64,000 nt of DNA from Fen-1254 sp963769605 (GTDB lineage Bacteria; Bacteroidota; Ignavibacteria; UBA10030). Below, piece by piece: positions 52,666 through 62,022 of the stretch. Position 1 is the stretch's first letter. Every line of letters begins with the position of its first letter. The DNA lies in the NCBI GenBank assembly GCA_963769605.1, contig CAVYML010000009.1, forward strand, positions 496,001-560,000, read 5' to 3'. A program made the translations under genes and the position numbers. The notes below the pieces were generated by a model that searched no databases, was not told the DNA's origin, and worked only from the letters and a program-made list of their open reading frames with translations.

Positions 52666-54350
52666 GGTGCGGTCGGTTCATCTGGCGATACCATCACCTC
52701 GCAGACAACCGGCCCCTGACTTGCCAGTACTTTTTGAATAGTCTTTCTGACCTCCGAGTTATCCTGCATCTTTTCGGTTTTAATTCCATAGGCTTCAGCA
52801 ATCCCTATAATATCGGGCAAGGTGAAATTGCTTGCCGAATCTGCGGCCACAAGCCTCCCCTGAAAATGACTTTTTTGCATTGCCCTTATGGATCCATAGC
52901 CGTTATTATTGAGGACAAAGAACCGGATTGGCAGGTTTAGCCTTCGTATCGTTTCAAGGTCTTGAATATTCACAAAGAAACCGCCATCGCCATCGACACA
53001 AATTGTTCGCTTTCTGCCTGATGCTAGACAGGCTCCTATGGCGCCGGGAATTCCTGATCCCATGGCCCCAATACCCGGCACGTTCAGAATTCGCTGCCTT
53101 TCTTTTACATTGAAAGCTTGCATAAGGATGTCGCTGCAAGCTCCGGCGCCGCCGGTCGTGATGACATCTGAAGCAAGTGATTCATCAGATAGGATTTCGT
53201 TCAATACGTAAGTACTGACATAACTCGTTCCTTCTTTTCGATACTCAGGAATGACTACCGGGTATTTTTCCTGCCATTCTTTAGCTCTTTTAAGCCATGC
53301 ATCGCAATTGTAATCTTTCAGAGAACCAGATTGCTTTAAAAGTTCGCTTAAGAAAACTGCCGCATCGGCGCACACCGGTAAATGGATTTCAGTTTGCATT
53401 TTCCAAATCTCTGCAGGATCAATGTCAACCATAATTTTTTTGGCTGCTCGCGCAAAGTTCTTGTGGTCAAAGGCAATTGACGGCAGATCTAAACGTGCAC
53501 CTATCACAATAATACAATCCGCATTTTGCTGAATAAAATTAGCGCCCCGCTGTCCGATCCCTCCCGGTCTGCCGCAGTACAGGGGATAATCGCACGGTAG
53601 AATGTCAACGGCTTTCCAAGTGAGCAACACCGGTATTCTAACCTTGTCAAGCAATTCTTTTAACAATGTAATAGCATTTGAAGAACGAATACCGTTGCCA
53701 ATAAGAAAAACCGGACGTTTACTATCCTTGATGAGGTCAATTGCTTTGGCAGCATCCTGCTCAATAGATTTTGTTTCGCCGGACTCGCCTGGCGGCTCAT
53801 GAAAACTAACCAAAGTATTTTCGTCTATGCTTTCCGATTGGACGTCCAGTGGAATATCAATCCATACGGGACCGCGACGGCCATGTGTGGCGAGATAAAC
53901 TGCTTTCTCAAGATGATAGCGTATGGTGTTTGGATCAAGAATGGTTACAGCATATTTAGTAATAGGTCGTACAACAGAAATAATATCCAACTCCTGGTGA
54001 CCCATCGATCGTACGCCTTTCGTACCGATCATATCGGCCCGCTTTGCTTGTCCGGAAATGAAGAGACAAGCGGAAGATTCTATCCATGCAGCGGCAACTC
54101 CGGTGATAGCATTCGTACCTCCGGGACCCGCGGTAACTAATGCTGCGCCAAGATGATTGGTATATTCAGCATACGCCTCTGCGGCAAGTGCACAGGTTTG
54201 TTCACTCAAACAAGCCACATATTCGATATCTTGATTCCTGCCGACCGAATCTACTAAGTGCATTGAGGCACCGCCCGGCAATAGAAAAACATGGCGCACG
54301 CCTTGATTTGCAACAAATGCGGCTACAAAGTCGGAGAGTTTTATACTCAT
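52638..54350 (-). CDS. Thiamine-diphosphate-dependent lyase (YerE/IlvB-like), frameshifted end
   Basis: 570 residues as read. ThDP fold: catalytic Glu region CLSEQTCALAAEAYAEY (about 48-64), GPGGTNAITGVAAAW, and the ThDP/Mg motif GDGGFFVNIQDL (about 440) through NNNGYGSIRAMQ. It resembles acetolactate synthase large subunits. In this CDP-dideoxysugar operon a YerE-like role is likely: adding an acetaldehyde unit from pyruvate to C4 of CDP-3,6-dideoxy-4-ketohexose. An indel near 52655-52690 ends the frame early and displaces about 40 conserved C-terminal residues. Activity may be impaired, or the base call may be wrong. Confidence 0.85.
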   Translation of the reverse strand: MSIKLSDFVAAFVANQGVRHVFLLPGGASMHLVDSVGRNQDIEYVACLSEQTCALAAEAYAEYTNHLGAALVTAGPGGTNAITGVAAAWIESSACLFISGQAKRADMIGTKGVRSMGHQELDIISVVRPITKYAVTILDPNTIRYHLEKAVYLATHGRRGPVWIDIPLDVQSESIDENTLVSFHEPPGESGETKSIEQDAAKAIDLIKDSKRPVFLIGNGIRSSNAITLLKELLDKVRIPVLLTWKAVDILPCDYPLYCGRPGGIGQRGANFIQQNADCIIVIGARLDLPSIAFDHKNFARAAKKIMVDIDPAEIWKMQTEIHLPVCADAAVFLSELLKQSGSLKDYNCDAWLKRAKEWQEKYPVVIPEYRKEGTSYVSTYVLNEILSDESLASDVITTGGAGACSDILMQAFNVKERQRILNVPGIGAMGSGIPGAIGACLASGRKRTICVDGDGGFFVNIQDLETIRRLNLPIRFFVLNNNGYGSIRAMQKSHFQGRLVAADSASNFTLPDIIGIAEAYGIKTEKMQDNSEVRKTIQKVLASQGPVVCEVMVSPDEPTAPRVLSGTFS

Positions 54351-54363
54351 AATTACTGATTCC

Positions 54364-55875
54364 TTAAGATATTCCTTCAGGCCAAAACGTCAAGAATGTT
54401 TTTCTATTCTTTCTTTTATTAATTGAATCATCCTCATAGAGTGAGTCGCCTTCAATATATGTTGTAGCTATTTCCTCTATGATGACTCCGCTTTTTGTTG
54501 TAAATCCATGCAAGAGTCCTCTATTTACGGACATTACATTACCCCTTGATAATTGATGTACGACGCCCTCAAGATTTACAGTAAGATCTCCGTATAGGAT
54601 GTGGTAACTCTCATCTTTTTTAATATGACGATGTTCGGGATATGATTGCCCCGGGAACATGATGAGCAAGATTTTGCTGTACTCGCGATTTATAACCTTA
54701 ACAAGAACTGCACCGGATTCATCGAACTTCTCAATTCCATAATGATATGATATTTCTAAGTCGACATAAGGGGGAAGGGCAACTTTACTTATCTTTAGAA
54801 TTTCATCAAGTTTAGCGACGATCGTTTTCACTTGTTTCCGTAATTCTTTGATGGAAAATTCATCACGCATTAACGCTTCACCCTTTTTGTAATCTTTCTG
54901 CGCGTAGAACTCAGTGTACTTCGACAAATCACGTGCAACAATCTGACCGTCGATATTGGGCATGGCGAGATAATAACTGTTTTCATCAAGCTTCTCGCCG
55001 ATGTTTAAATCACGGGCTGCATAAGCTCCTCTATGTAAAATGTCCAGGTCATATATTTCTTTCTGAGTGAAGTCCTTTCGTTTGCCCTGAACACCGCACA
55101 TTTTAAATGCATCCATGGCGCTTTCTAACCACATCTTCGCCTGCTCAGGTGTCGCCGAGTATGCATTGAGTTTATACCTCTCCGTAGGAACTCCTATGTG
55201 TTTTTCAAATATAGTCGCCCCCTTCGCAACAGCAATACGAATGCTGTCATAATTTTCCGGATCCTCATGAGTAGAAAAACCGATAGAGACGCCTGGATAA
55301 CGCTCGTGAAACAAATCAATTTGATTGAGCTCAAGATTCTGCCGGAGGCACGGGTATTCACCGACGCAGTGCATGAGTGCAAAGTCCTTTTGACGATGGG
55401 AAAAGAAAGAAACGACTTGATCTATTCCATCTAACGACGCTCCGGCTGTAGATGCAATTATTCTTTTTTTTGTTTTTGCAATTCGTTCCAAGAGCGACCA
55501 ATCGTTAAAAGAACAACTTGCTATTTTAATAATATCAAAATTCAATTCTTCCACAAGATCGACGCTCAACTCGTCCCACGGAGTACACATAGAAATAAAA
55601 CCGCCAAGTTGTATTTCATCTTTCAGCCTTTTAAAGTCGCTGTTCGTTAATTGAGTATCTACAAATCTTTTAATGAGCTTATGGTCTTGACGATGTCGAT
55701 GGTCGGGATGAATAAAAGATTCGTGTCGATGTTGAAGTTTAATTGAAAAGTCAAATTCCGAAATTCCCTCAATAATCTTTGCAAATTCTTTGACAATCTT
55801 TATGCCATGTTCCACATCTCCCATGTGATTATTTGCCATCTCAAAAACAAATAAAGGACGGTTGCCCGTTTGCAT
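54364..55875 (-). CDS. NeuB-SAF-cupin fusion, sugar-acid synthase
   Basis: 503 residues. NeuB barrel about 1-270: LFVFEMANNHMGDVEHGIK, FDFSIKLQHRH, MCTPWDELSVDLV, ASCSFNDW, STAGASLDGIDQVV and the ATIFEKHIGVPTERYKLN block. A SAF/antifreeze-like domain follows at about 280-350 (RGAYAARDLNIGEKL). The C-terminus (about 385-490) is a cupin: FPGQSYPEHRHIKKDESYHILYG, a metal-binding HxH and Glu pattern, then GLLHGFTT. A cupin fused to NeuB suggests that an isomerisation or epimerisation step is bundled with PEP condensation. AAGGAG precedes the start. Confidence 0.88.
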   Translation of the reverse strand: MQTGNRPLFVFEMANNHMGDVEHGIKIVKEFAKIIEGISEFDFSIKLQHRHESFIHPDHRHRQDHKLIKRFVDTQLTNSDFKRLKDEIQLGGFISMCTPWDELSVDLVEELNFDIIKIASCSFNDWSLLERIAKTKKRIIASTAGASLDGIDQVVSFFSHRQKDFALMHCVGEYPCLRQNLELNQIDLFHERYPGVSIGFSTHEDPENYDSIRIAVAKGATIFEKHIGVPTERYKLNAYSATPEQAKMWLESAMDAFKMCGVQGKRKDFTQKEIYDLDILHRGAYAARDLNIGEKLDENSYYLAMPNIDGQIVARDLSKYTEFYAQKDYKKGEALMRDEFSIKELRKQVKTIVAKLDEILKISKVALPPYVDLEISYHYGIEKFDESGAVLVKVINREYSKILLIMFPGQSYPEHRHIKKDESYHILYGDLTVNLEGVVHQLSRGNVMSVNRGLLHGFTTKSGVIIEEIATTYIEGDSLYEDDSINKRKNRKTFLTFWPEGIS

Positions 55876-55892
55876 TCTCCATCTCCTTAAAA

Positions 55893-56942
55893 TTAAACCG
55901 GCTTATTCAGATAATATTGATACGTTTTCCTGATGCAGTCATCCAGTGATATAATCTGTTTTAACTGCAGATCCCTTTTGCATTTTTCGACAGATGGGAT
56001 ATATCTTAATGCCGGAAAAGACAAGGGCTCTTTTCGTAAAACGACAATATTATTTTGGATTTCTAACGATTCATTTATTTTTTGTGCGATTTCATAAATT
56101 GTCGAATCTTTATCCGACCCAACATTATATGGTTCATTGTTCTTTCCACGTAACAATATTGTCCATAGCCAGATCATCAAATCCGTAGCATACAAATATG
56201 ACCGAAAAGGCGTGCCATCACCCTGAATAAGGATATCTTCGCCTTTCAGCACATTCAGAATAAAATTCCCTATCGCAAAGTGCGCGTCTAACGGCAAATA
56301 GGGTCCGACGAAAGCAAAGCAACGGGCAATCTTTACTGGAACATGATACTGATGATAATAAATGGAGCACAACATTTCTGCCGCCCTTTTCCCTTCTCCG
56401 TATGCCGATCTTGCATCAGTACTATCCGGAGCGCCCGCATAAGACTCGGGGATATGAGTCAATTCAGCCGGCTGTTTTCCATAAACAGCTCCGGAGCTCG
56501 TGAAAAGAAACGATTCGACCTTTTTTTCTCTTGCCAGACTCAGCACATAACGTGTTCCATCAACAATCGTCTCGAACATTTCCAGCGGCTCTTCGCAATT
56601 AAGTTTTTCGCCTGCCGAAGATCCTGCATGAATAATATAATGGATCGGTTCTTTCGGAAACGGAAAACTTCTTATGTCGCCTTGAATAAATTGAATTGCC
56701 GGCTGCTTAAAATGCGGATATTCATTCAAGAATCTGTCGGGTGCTCGGCTCACGACAATGACTTTTAAGTTCAGATCCCGTTCACTATTGAGAAAGGAAA
56801 TGGTTTCCAGGAACCATTTGCCGAAAAAGCCGGTACCTCCCGTCAGAAGGACGGTTTTGCCTCTGCAAAGCTCCCACAATGATTCCGTTCGGCTTAAAAT
56901 TTGCCGTAAATCGCTCTCGAGAAGTGCATTAGAGGACGGCAT
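55893..56942 (-). CDS. NAD-dependent epimerase/dehydratase (extended SDR)
   Basis: About 349 residues. NAD-binding LLTGGTGFFGKWFLETI (about 27-43), TSSGAVYG with the catalytic Ser, then SAYGEGKRAAE with the YxxxK pair. Closest in style to CDP-sugar 4-reductases/epimerases, such as the abequose or yersiniose reductase step; the exact stereochemistry cannot be read. Start at 56942 right after the reductase stop; ATG at 56957 would overlap it. Confidence 0.9.
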   Translation of the reverse strand: MPSSNALLESDLRQILSRTESLWELCRGKTVLLTGGTGFFGKWFLETISFLNSERDLNLKVIVVSRAPDRFLNEYPHFKQPAIQFIQGDIRSFPFPKEPIHYIIHAGSSAGEKLNCEEPLEMFETIVDGTRYVLSLAREKKVESFLFTSSGAVYGKQPAELTHIPESYAGAPDSTDARSAYGEGKRAAEMLCSIYYHQYHVPVKIARCFAFVGPYLPLDAHFAIGNFILNVLKGEDILIQGDGTPFRSYLYATDLMIWLWTILLRGKNNEPYNVGSDKDSTIYEIAQKINESLEIQNNIVVLRKEPLSFPALRYIPSVEKCKRDLQLKQIISLDDCIRKTYQYYLNKPV

Positions 56943-56943
56943 T

Positions 56944-57633
56944 CTATTCCCAATCATCGGTTTTAATATTGCATTCCGGCACATTGATATCTAAGAGATG
57001 TTTTTTAAACGATTTTATCATCAGAGGAGGACCCGAAAGATAAAACACATCTTTGAGCGTATGCTGTTGAGCAATATGTTCAATATTTAAAAATCCCGCA
57101 GTATCTTCATAATGTGCTATAATGCGGAAAGTTACGTTTATTTTGCATGCTGTGTCAAATTCTTTTTTGTAAATATTATATCGTTCAGAACGAGCGCCAA
57201 AATACAGAACAGGCGATTGAAACACTTTAAATTTTTCATCCGTGAATAAGGACAGGTAAGGAGTCACTCCCGTTCCACCGGCGATAAAAATATAATGTGA
57301 TTTCGGATCAATCGTTGAAAACAATTCTCCATAAGGCAATTTTACCCAAACCGTTCCGCCGACTGCCAATTCTTGCGCCATTCTTTTTGTGTAATTGCCT
57401 TTGATGGAATACGTGATCTTTAAACATTCTTCATGGGGATTTGTCTGAATAGAAAAGCACCTCGACTCGGGCCATTGTCTGCTCGGGTCATACTGATCCA
57501 ATGCCAGATGTAAAAATTGTCCCGGTTTGTAGCGGTATCTGCCGTCCTGCGAAGCAAGCGTGAGCACATAAATATCCGGCAGCGGATGTTCAATTTCTTT
57601 GATAGTTGTGCGATATTTTTTTACGAACGCCAT
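56944..57633 (-). CDS. E3-like flavin reductase without ferredoxin domain
   Basis: 229 residues, only the FNR-type part: FAD motif SRCFSIQTNP (RxxS, about 57), FAD-binding domain YKPGQFLHLALDQ and NAD domain FIAGGTGVTPYLSLF (about 115) with YFGARSERYNIY. The well-studied CDP-6-deoxy-D3,4-glucoseen reductase (AscD/DdhD) has an N-terminal plant-type [2Fe-2S] domain of about 90 residues. It is absent here, although RfbH next door keeps its own cysteines. Electrons may pass from FAD directly, or through another ferredoxin. Confidence 0.85.
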   Translation of the reverse strand: MAFVKKYRTTIKEIEHPLPDIYVLTLASQDGRYRYKPGQFLHLALDQYDPSRQWPESRCFSIQTNPHEECLKITYSIKGNYTKRMAQELAVGGTVWVKLPYGELFSTIDPKSHYIFIAGGTGVTPYLSLFTDEKFKVFQSPVLYFGARSERYNIYKKEFDTACKINVTFRIIAHYEDTAGFLNIEHIAQQHTLKDVFYLSGPPLMIKSFKKHLLDINVPECNIKTDDWE

Positions 57634-57699
57634 TAATTGTTCACTCTGTCAACAATCAGATAAAAAAAACGGATATAAATCTTCACAAATTATGCGTTC

Positions 57700-59010
57700 T
57701 TAGAATCTCTTCATAAATTCATCCAGTGTTTTTTCAAGATAATCCAGCATCTCATCCGTCATTCCGGGATACGTTCCCAGAAAGAACGTATTATCCATAA
57801 TATCTTCCGTATTTCCCAAAGTTCCGGATACCCGGTATTTCTTGCCTGCAAGTACCGGTTGACGAATCATATTTCCTGCAAACAGATTCCGCGTTTCGAT
57901 TTTTTGTTCATTAAAGAAACGAGTCAAATCTTCACGCCTGAAGGGCGCAGATTTTTTTACCGTCGCGATATACGTAAACCATGCCGGATCGGAATCTTTC
58001 GTCGCTCCGGGCAAAATAAAGTATTGCTCGTGCTTTTGAAATATCCGATTGCAGCGTTGAAAATTATTTCTGCGTTTTACACAAAATTCTTGAAGCTTAT
58101 CCATTTGTGCCGCGCCGATAGCTGCCTGCATGTCAGTCATTTTAAGATTGTATCCTACTTCCGAATAGACATACTTATGGTCGTATCCAAAAGGCAATGT
58201 GCCGAACTGCTGGGAAAATCTTTTTCCGCAAGTATTATTCTCTCCGCCTGCACAGTAGCAGTCTCTTCCCCAGTCTCTGAATGCTCGAACGAGCTTTGCA
58301 AGCTGATCATCGTTTGTCAAGACAGCCCCGCCTTCTCCTGTGGTAATATGATGCGCTGGATAAAAGGAGAGAGTTGAAAAATGTCCAAATGTACCGGTAT
58401 ATCGTCCTTTATACGTACTGCCGAATGCATCACAATTATCTTCAATAAGCCAAAGTTTATATTTTTCCGCGATCTTCAAGATCGCATCAAGGTCGTAGGG
58501 ATTGCCCAAGGTATGTGCGAGAAATATGCATTTTGTTCTTTCGGATATTGCCGGTTCGATCTTTTGAACATCAATGTTATATGTCGGAATTTCGACGTCC
58601 ACGAACACCGGCACGCATTGATATTGTAGTATCGGCGCAACAGTCGATGGAAATCCCGCCGCCACAGAGATTACTTCATCCCCCGGCTGCAATCTCCGGT
58701 CACCAAGCTTTTCCGAAGTTAATGCAGCAAACGCAAGAAGATTGGCCGATGATCCGGAATTTGTCAAAAGGACATTTTCAACGCCCAGAAAGTCCGATAT
58801 CTTTCCGGCAAACTCTTCTGAATATTTTCCCTCCGTCAGCCAAAAATCCAATGATGAATCGACCAGATTCGATAATTCTCGTTCATCAAACACTCTGCCT
58901 GCATAATGTACAGGCGATTGGCCCGGCAGGAATTTTGCTCCGGAATACTTTGCTGCATAATACTGCTTCGTTAACTCTAATATCTGTTTTCGTATTTCTT
59001 CGTGTGTCAT
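57700..59010 (-). CDS. rfbH: CDP-4-dehydro-6-deoxyglucose 3-dehydrase (E1)
   Basis: 436 residues. PMP- and iron-sulfur-dependent removal of the C3 hydroxyl of CDP-4-keto-6-deoxyglucose. The usual PLP lysine is replaced by His: SFYPAHHITTGEGGAV (about 220), the E1 hallmark. The cluster cysteines are in GRDCYCAGGENNTCGKRF (about 250-267). EDNCDAFGSTYKGRYTG is also diagnostic. It is encoded after rfbG (76-bp gap) and before the reductase. All diagnostic residues are present. Confidence 0.97.
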   Translation of the reverse strand: MTHEEIRKQILELTKQYYAAKYSGAKFLPGQSPVHYAGRVFDERELSNLVDSSLDFWLTEGKYSEEFAGKISDFLGVENVLLTNSGSSANLLAFAALTSEKLGDRRLQPGDEVISVAAGFPSTVAPILQYQCVPVFVDVEIPTYNIDVQKIEPAISERTKCIFLAHTLGNPYDLDAILKIAEKYKLWLIEDNCDAFGSTYKGRYTGTFGHFSTLSFYPAHHITTGEGGAVLTNDDQLAKLVRAFRDWGRDCYCAGGENNTCGKRFSQQFGTLPFGYDHKYVYSEVGYNLKMTDMQAAIGAAQMDKLQEFCVKRRNNFQRCNRIFQKHEQYFILPGATKDSDPAWFTYIATVKKSAPFRREDLTRFFNEQKIETRNLFAGNMIRQPVLAGKKYRVSGTLGNTEDIMDNTFFLGTYPGMTDEMLDYLEKTLDEFMKRF

Positions 59011-59086
59011 TTCAATCCACTCTTAACTTTTTTCCCTACACAGGTCATTATAATTGGCAGCCGCATGAATGACCGATGGCTAATAG

Positions 59087-60196
59087 CTAATGACTACTCA
59101 CAGCCCATACAATTTTCCGAACCTGCGCTAATCGTATATATTCGACAAGCTGCATAATCCGTTTTTGATATACAGGGGCGTCGCTTAAATCATCACGATA
59201 TCCATCGACTGTGAATCTGATCAATTCATCAAATTGTAAAACGGGCTTCCACTTTAATAATGTCATCGCCTTTGAAATATCCAGTTGGAGGAAGGATGCT
59301 TCGTGCAGCTTTTCTCCCTGTGTTTCATATTGAACAGACCCGCTTCCATACAAGCGTAAAATCGTTTGAACCAATTCTTCCACGGTATGTCCGGAAATCA
59401 TACCCGGACCAAAATTCCATCCGCCGGAATATTCTTTTCCTTCACGATAAAGCATCGATGCCAGGTGCAGATATCCGCTCAAAGGTTCCAGAATAAATTG
59501 CCATGGCCGTGTTGCACGTGGATTGCGTAGAATAATAGATTGATGCGATTTAATAGCTCGGAAAAAATCCGGTACAATTCTATTGGCCGACCAATCTCCG
59601 CCGCCGATAACATTCCCCGCACGCCCGGATGCAATGGAAGCTGATCCTTTCTTTTGAAAAAAAGAATGCAAATATGCAGATGTAACCAACTCAGCACAGC
59701 CCTTCGATGCGCTGTACGGGTCTTTTCCGCCCATCGGATCGTTTTCACGGTATCCCGAAATACTTTCATTATTTTGATAACATTTATCGCTGGTAATATT
59801 CACGGCCGCTTTAATGCTTGCCGAAGCTCTGACGGCTTCAAAAAAGTTCACAGTGCCGATAACATTTGTTTCAAATGTATATCTGGGATTTTGATATGAT
59901 TCTAAAACAAGAGGCTGCGCGGCAAGATGAAAAGCAATGTCCGGTTGGACTTCTTTGACGTATCGAAGAAAGAAATCGAAATCACGAATATCCCCATCCT
60001 TATGCCGTATGAGTGAGTCCAAACCGCAGCGAACAAAATTATCTTCCTTTTGCTGCGGCGGCAGTGCATAACCATAAACTTCTGCGCCTAATTCTTTCAG
60101 CCAAAGACAAAGCCATGATCCCTTGAATCCGGTATCTCCCGTGACAAGAACCTTCTTATCTTTATAAATTCCGGAAAAACAATCGGTTAAATTCAT
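59087..60196 (-). CDS. rfbG: CDP-glucose 4,6-dehydratase
   Basis: About 369 residues from the ATG at 60196, whose codon overlaps the rfbF stop (translational coupling); upstream in-frame codons lie inside rfbF. Extended SDR: VLVTGDTGFKGSWLCLWL, FHLAAQPLV, NITSDKCYQN and DPYSASKGCAELVTS with YxxxK. It makes CDP-4-keto-6-deoxy-D-glucose for RfbH. Length and motifs are standard. Confidence 0.96.
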   Translation of the reverse strand: MNLTDCFSGIYKDKKVLVTGDTGFKGSWLCLWLKELGAEVYGYALPPQQKEDNFVRCGLDSLIRHKDGDIRDFDFFLRYVKEVQPDIAFHLAAQPLVLESYQNPRYTFETNVIGTVNFFEAVRASASIKAAVNITSDKCYQNNESISGYRENDPMGGKDPYSASKGCAELVTSAYLHSFFQKKGSASIASGRAGNVIGGGDWSANRIVPDFFRAIKSHQSIILRNPRATRPWQFILEPLSGYLHLASMLYREGKEYSGGWNFGPGMISGHTVEELVQTILRLYGSGSVQYETQGEKLHEASFLQLDISKAMTLLKWKPVLQFDELIRFTVDGYRDDLSDAPVYQKRIMQLVEYIRLAQVRKIVWAVSSH

Positions 60197-60969
60197 TCCC
60201 ATATCTTCCACGGCGCTTTGCCGGAATTTAAAAGGTCTTCCAGATATACCTTGTCCCGTAAAGTATCCATCGGCTGCCAAAATCCCGTATGTTTGAAGGC
60301 ATTTAATTTCTTCTCTTTTGCAATCTTTTCCAACGGCTCTCTTTCAAAAAGCGTTGTATCGTCTTGTATATAGTCAATAACTTTTCGATTCATGACAAAA
60401 AAGCCTGCATTGATCCATATACCGTCTCCTTTGGGTTTTTCTGAAAAGCTAAACACGGTATTTTTGTCATCTATATCCAAAGCTCCAAATCTTCCGGCAG
60501 GCTGCACTGCCGTAATCGTAACAAGTTTTTTAGACTTTCTATGACTCTCTATAATTTGAGGAATGTTCACGTCTGCAACTCCGTCCCCGTACGTCATCAA
60601 AAAGGTATTATCTGGAATATATTGAGCTATCCGCTTCATCCGGCCGCCTGTCATCGTTTGAACACCCGTATCGACCAATGTGACTTTCCATGGCTCCGCA
60701 CTGTGGGTGTGCAGAATATGGCGGCTATTCTTGGTAAGATCAAAGGTTACATCGCACTGATGTAAAAAATAATTGGAAAAATATTCTTTTATGATATATC
60801 CTTTATATCCAAGACAAATAATAAAATCGTTAAATCCATAATGGGAATAGATTTTCATGATATGCCAGAGAATGGGTTTCTCTCCTATCTCTATCATCGG
60901 CTTGGGCCTTAAATGTGATTCCTCGCTGATGCGTGTTCCTAATCCGCCGGCAAGTATGACTACTTTCAT
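60193..60969 (-). CDS. rfbF: Glucose-1-phosphate cytidylyltransferase
   Basis: 258 residues. It forms CDP-glucose from CTP and glucose-1-phosphate. Nucleotidyltransferase start KVVILAGGLGTRISEESHLR with KPMIEIGEKPILWHIMKIYS, the metal Asp in MTYGDGVADVNI and DVTFDLTKN. It is the first committed enzyme of the CDP-dideoxysugar branch. Overlaps rfbG by four bases. A short gap (about 80 bp) to the glycosyltransferase upstream suggests one transcript. Confidence 0.96.
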   Translation of the reverse strand: MKVVILAGGLGTRISEESHLRPKPMIEIGEKPILWHIMKIYSHYGFNDFIICLGYKGYIIKEYFSNYFLHQCDVTFDLTKNSRHILHTHSAEPWKVTLVDTGVQTMTGGRMKRIAQYIPDNTFLMTYGDGVADVNIPQIIESHRKSKKLVTITAVQPAGRFGALDIDDKNTVFSFSEKPKGDGIWINAGFFVMNRKVIDYIQDDTTLFEREPLEKIAKEKKLNAFKHTGFWQPMDTLRDKVYLEDLLNSGKAPWKIWE

Positions 60970-61050
60970 TTCCTCTCTCCTTCTATAAAGATATGCATCA
61001 TATCGAGCATAGAATATTATGCAATCGCGTAACGATATTGTCCGGTTATA

Positions 61051-62022
61051 TTATTTTTCAGGATCGGAGGAAGCCGGCACATCGAAATTAATCCTTTCCT
61101 TTTCTATCACAAGCGGCCTTTGCTGGACCTGCGTGTGAATGGAACCGATATATTCGCCTATAACTCCGATAAAGAACAATTGTACGGATGCAAAGAAGAA
61201 TAAACCGATAACCAGCGGAGCAATACCGACGGAGAACCAGTTCCAGAACAAGAGTTTATAAATTAAATAACCGACACCTGCACATCCGCTTAAGAATGAG
61301 GCGCCGAATCCGAACATCGTTGCAAGACGCAGCGGTATTTTGGAATGGTTGGTAATGCCCAGCATGGCCATGTCATAAAGAGTATAAAAATTATTTTTTG
61401 TAATACCGCGTTTTCTCTGAGGCTGCACATATTCGACAATTGCTTTGTCAAAGCCGATATCGCATATCAATCCTCTGAAGTAGGGATACGGGTCGTGCAT
61501 TTTTCTGAGAATCTCTATGATCTTTTTATCATATAGTCCGAAGCCCGTATAATTCTTTATTAATTTTGTTTCCGCCAAACTATTAATAAGATTATAGTAC
61601 GTCTTACGGATGAAAAACATTAATGCGGATTCTTTGCTTTGCGCCTTTACGCCGACAACAATTTTGCAGCCCCGCTCCCATTCGGAAATAAACCGTTTTA
61701 TCAATTCCGGCGGATCTTGAAAATCCGCCACTAAGGAAATAACGGCGTCTCCCTGAGCCTGAAGCATTCCGTAAAAAGGTGAACGGATATGTCCAAAATT
61801 CCGCGAGTTGACAATGATCTTGATGTTTCTATCCTTTTTTGCAAGCTCCTTTAAAATCAAAACCGTGTCATCTTTTGAAGCATTGTCGATAAAAATATGT
61901 TCGTATGAATAATCGCTTAGCCCTTCAAAGATCTTTCTCACTTGCCTGTATAATTCTTCGACGTTCTTTTCTTCGTTGTAACATGGCGTCACGATACTGA
62001 TTATTTTTTTCCTTTTTTTCAT
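61051..62022 (-). CDS. GT2 polyprenyl-phosphate sugar transferase (GtrB/ArnC-like)
   Basis: 323 residues. GT-A domain about 1-220: IISIVTPCYNEEKNVEELY, FIDNASKDDT, NSRNFGHIRSPFYGML, SLVADFQDPPELI with the catalytic DxD-like QDPPE, then PQRKRGITKNNFYTLYDMA. Two C-terminal transmembrane helices (about 238-262, 272-300) anchor it. Such enzymes load a sugar on undecaprenyl phosphate. The ATG overlaps the stop of the membrane GT gene (4 bp), so the two are coupled and likely use the same lipid-linked donor. Confidence 0.93.
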   Translation of the reverse strand: MKKRKKIISIVTPCYNEEKNVEELYRQVRKIFEGLSDYSYEHIFIDNASKDDTVLILKELAKKDRNIKIIVNSRNFGHIRSPFYGMLQAQGDAVISLVADFQDPPELIKRFISEWERGCKIVVGVKAQSKESALMFFIRKTYYNLINSLAETKLIKNYTGFGLYDKKIIEILRKMHDPYPYFRGLICDIGFDKAIVEYVQPQRKRGITKNNFYTLYDMAMLGITNHSKIPLRLATMFGFGASFLSGCAGVGYLIYKLLFWNWFSVGIAPLVIGLFFFASVQLFFIGVIGEYIGSIHTQVQQRPLVIEKERINFDVPASSDPEK

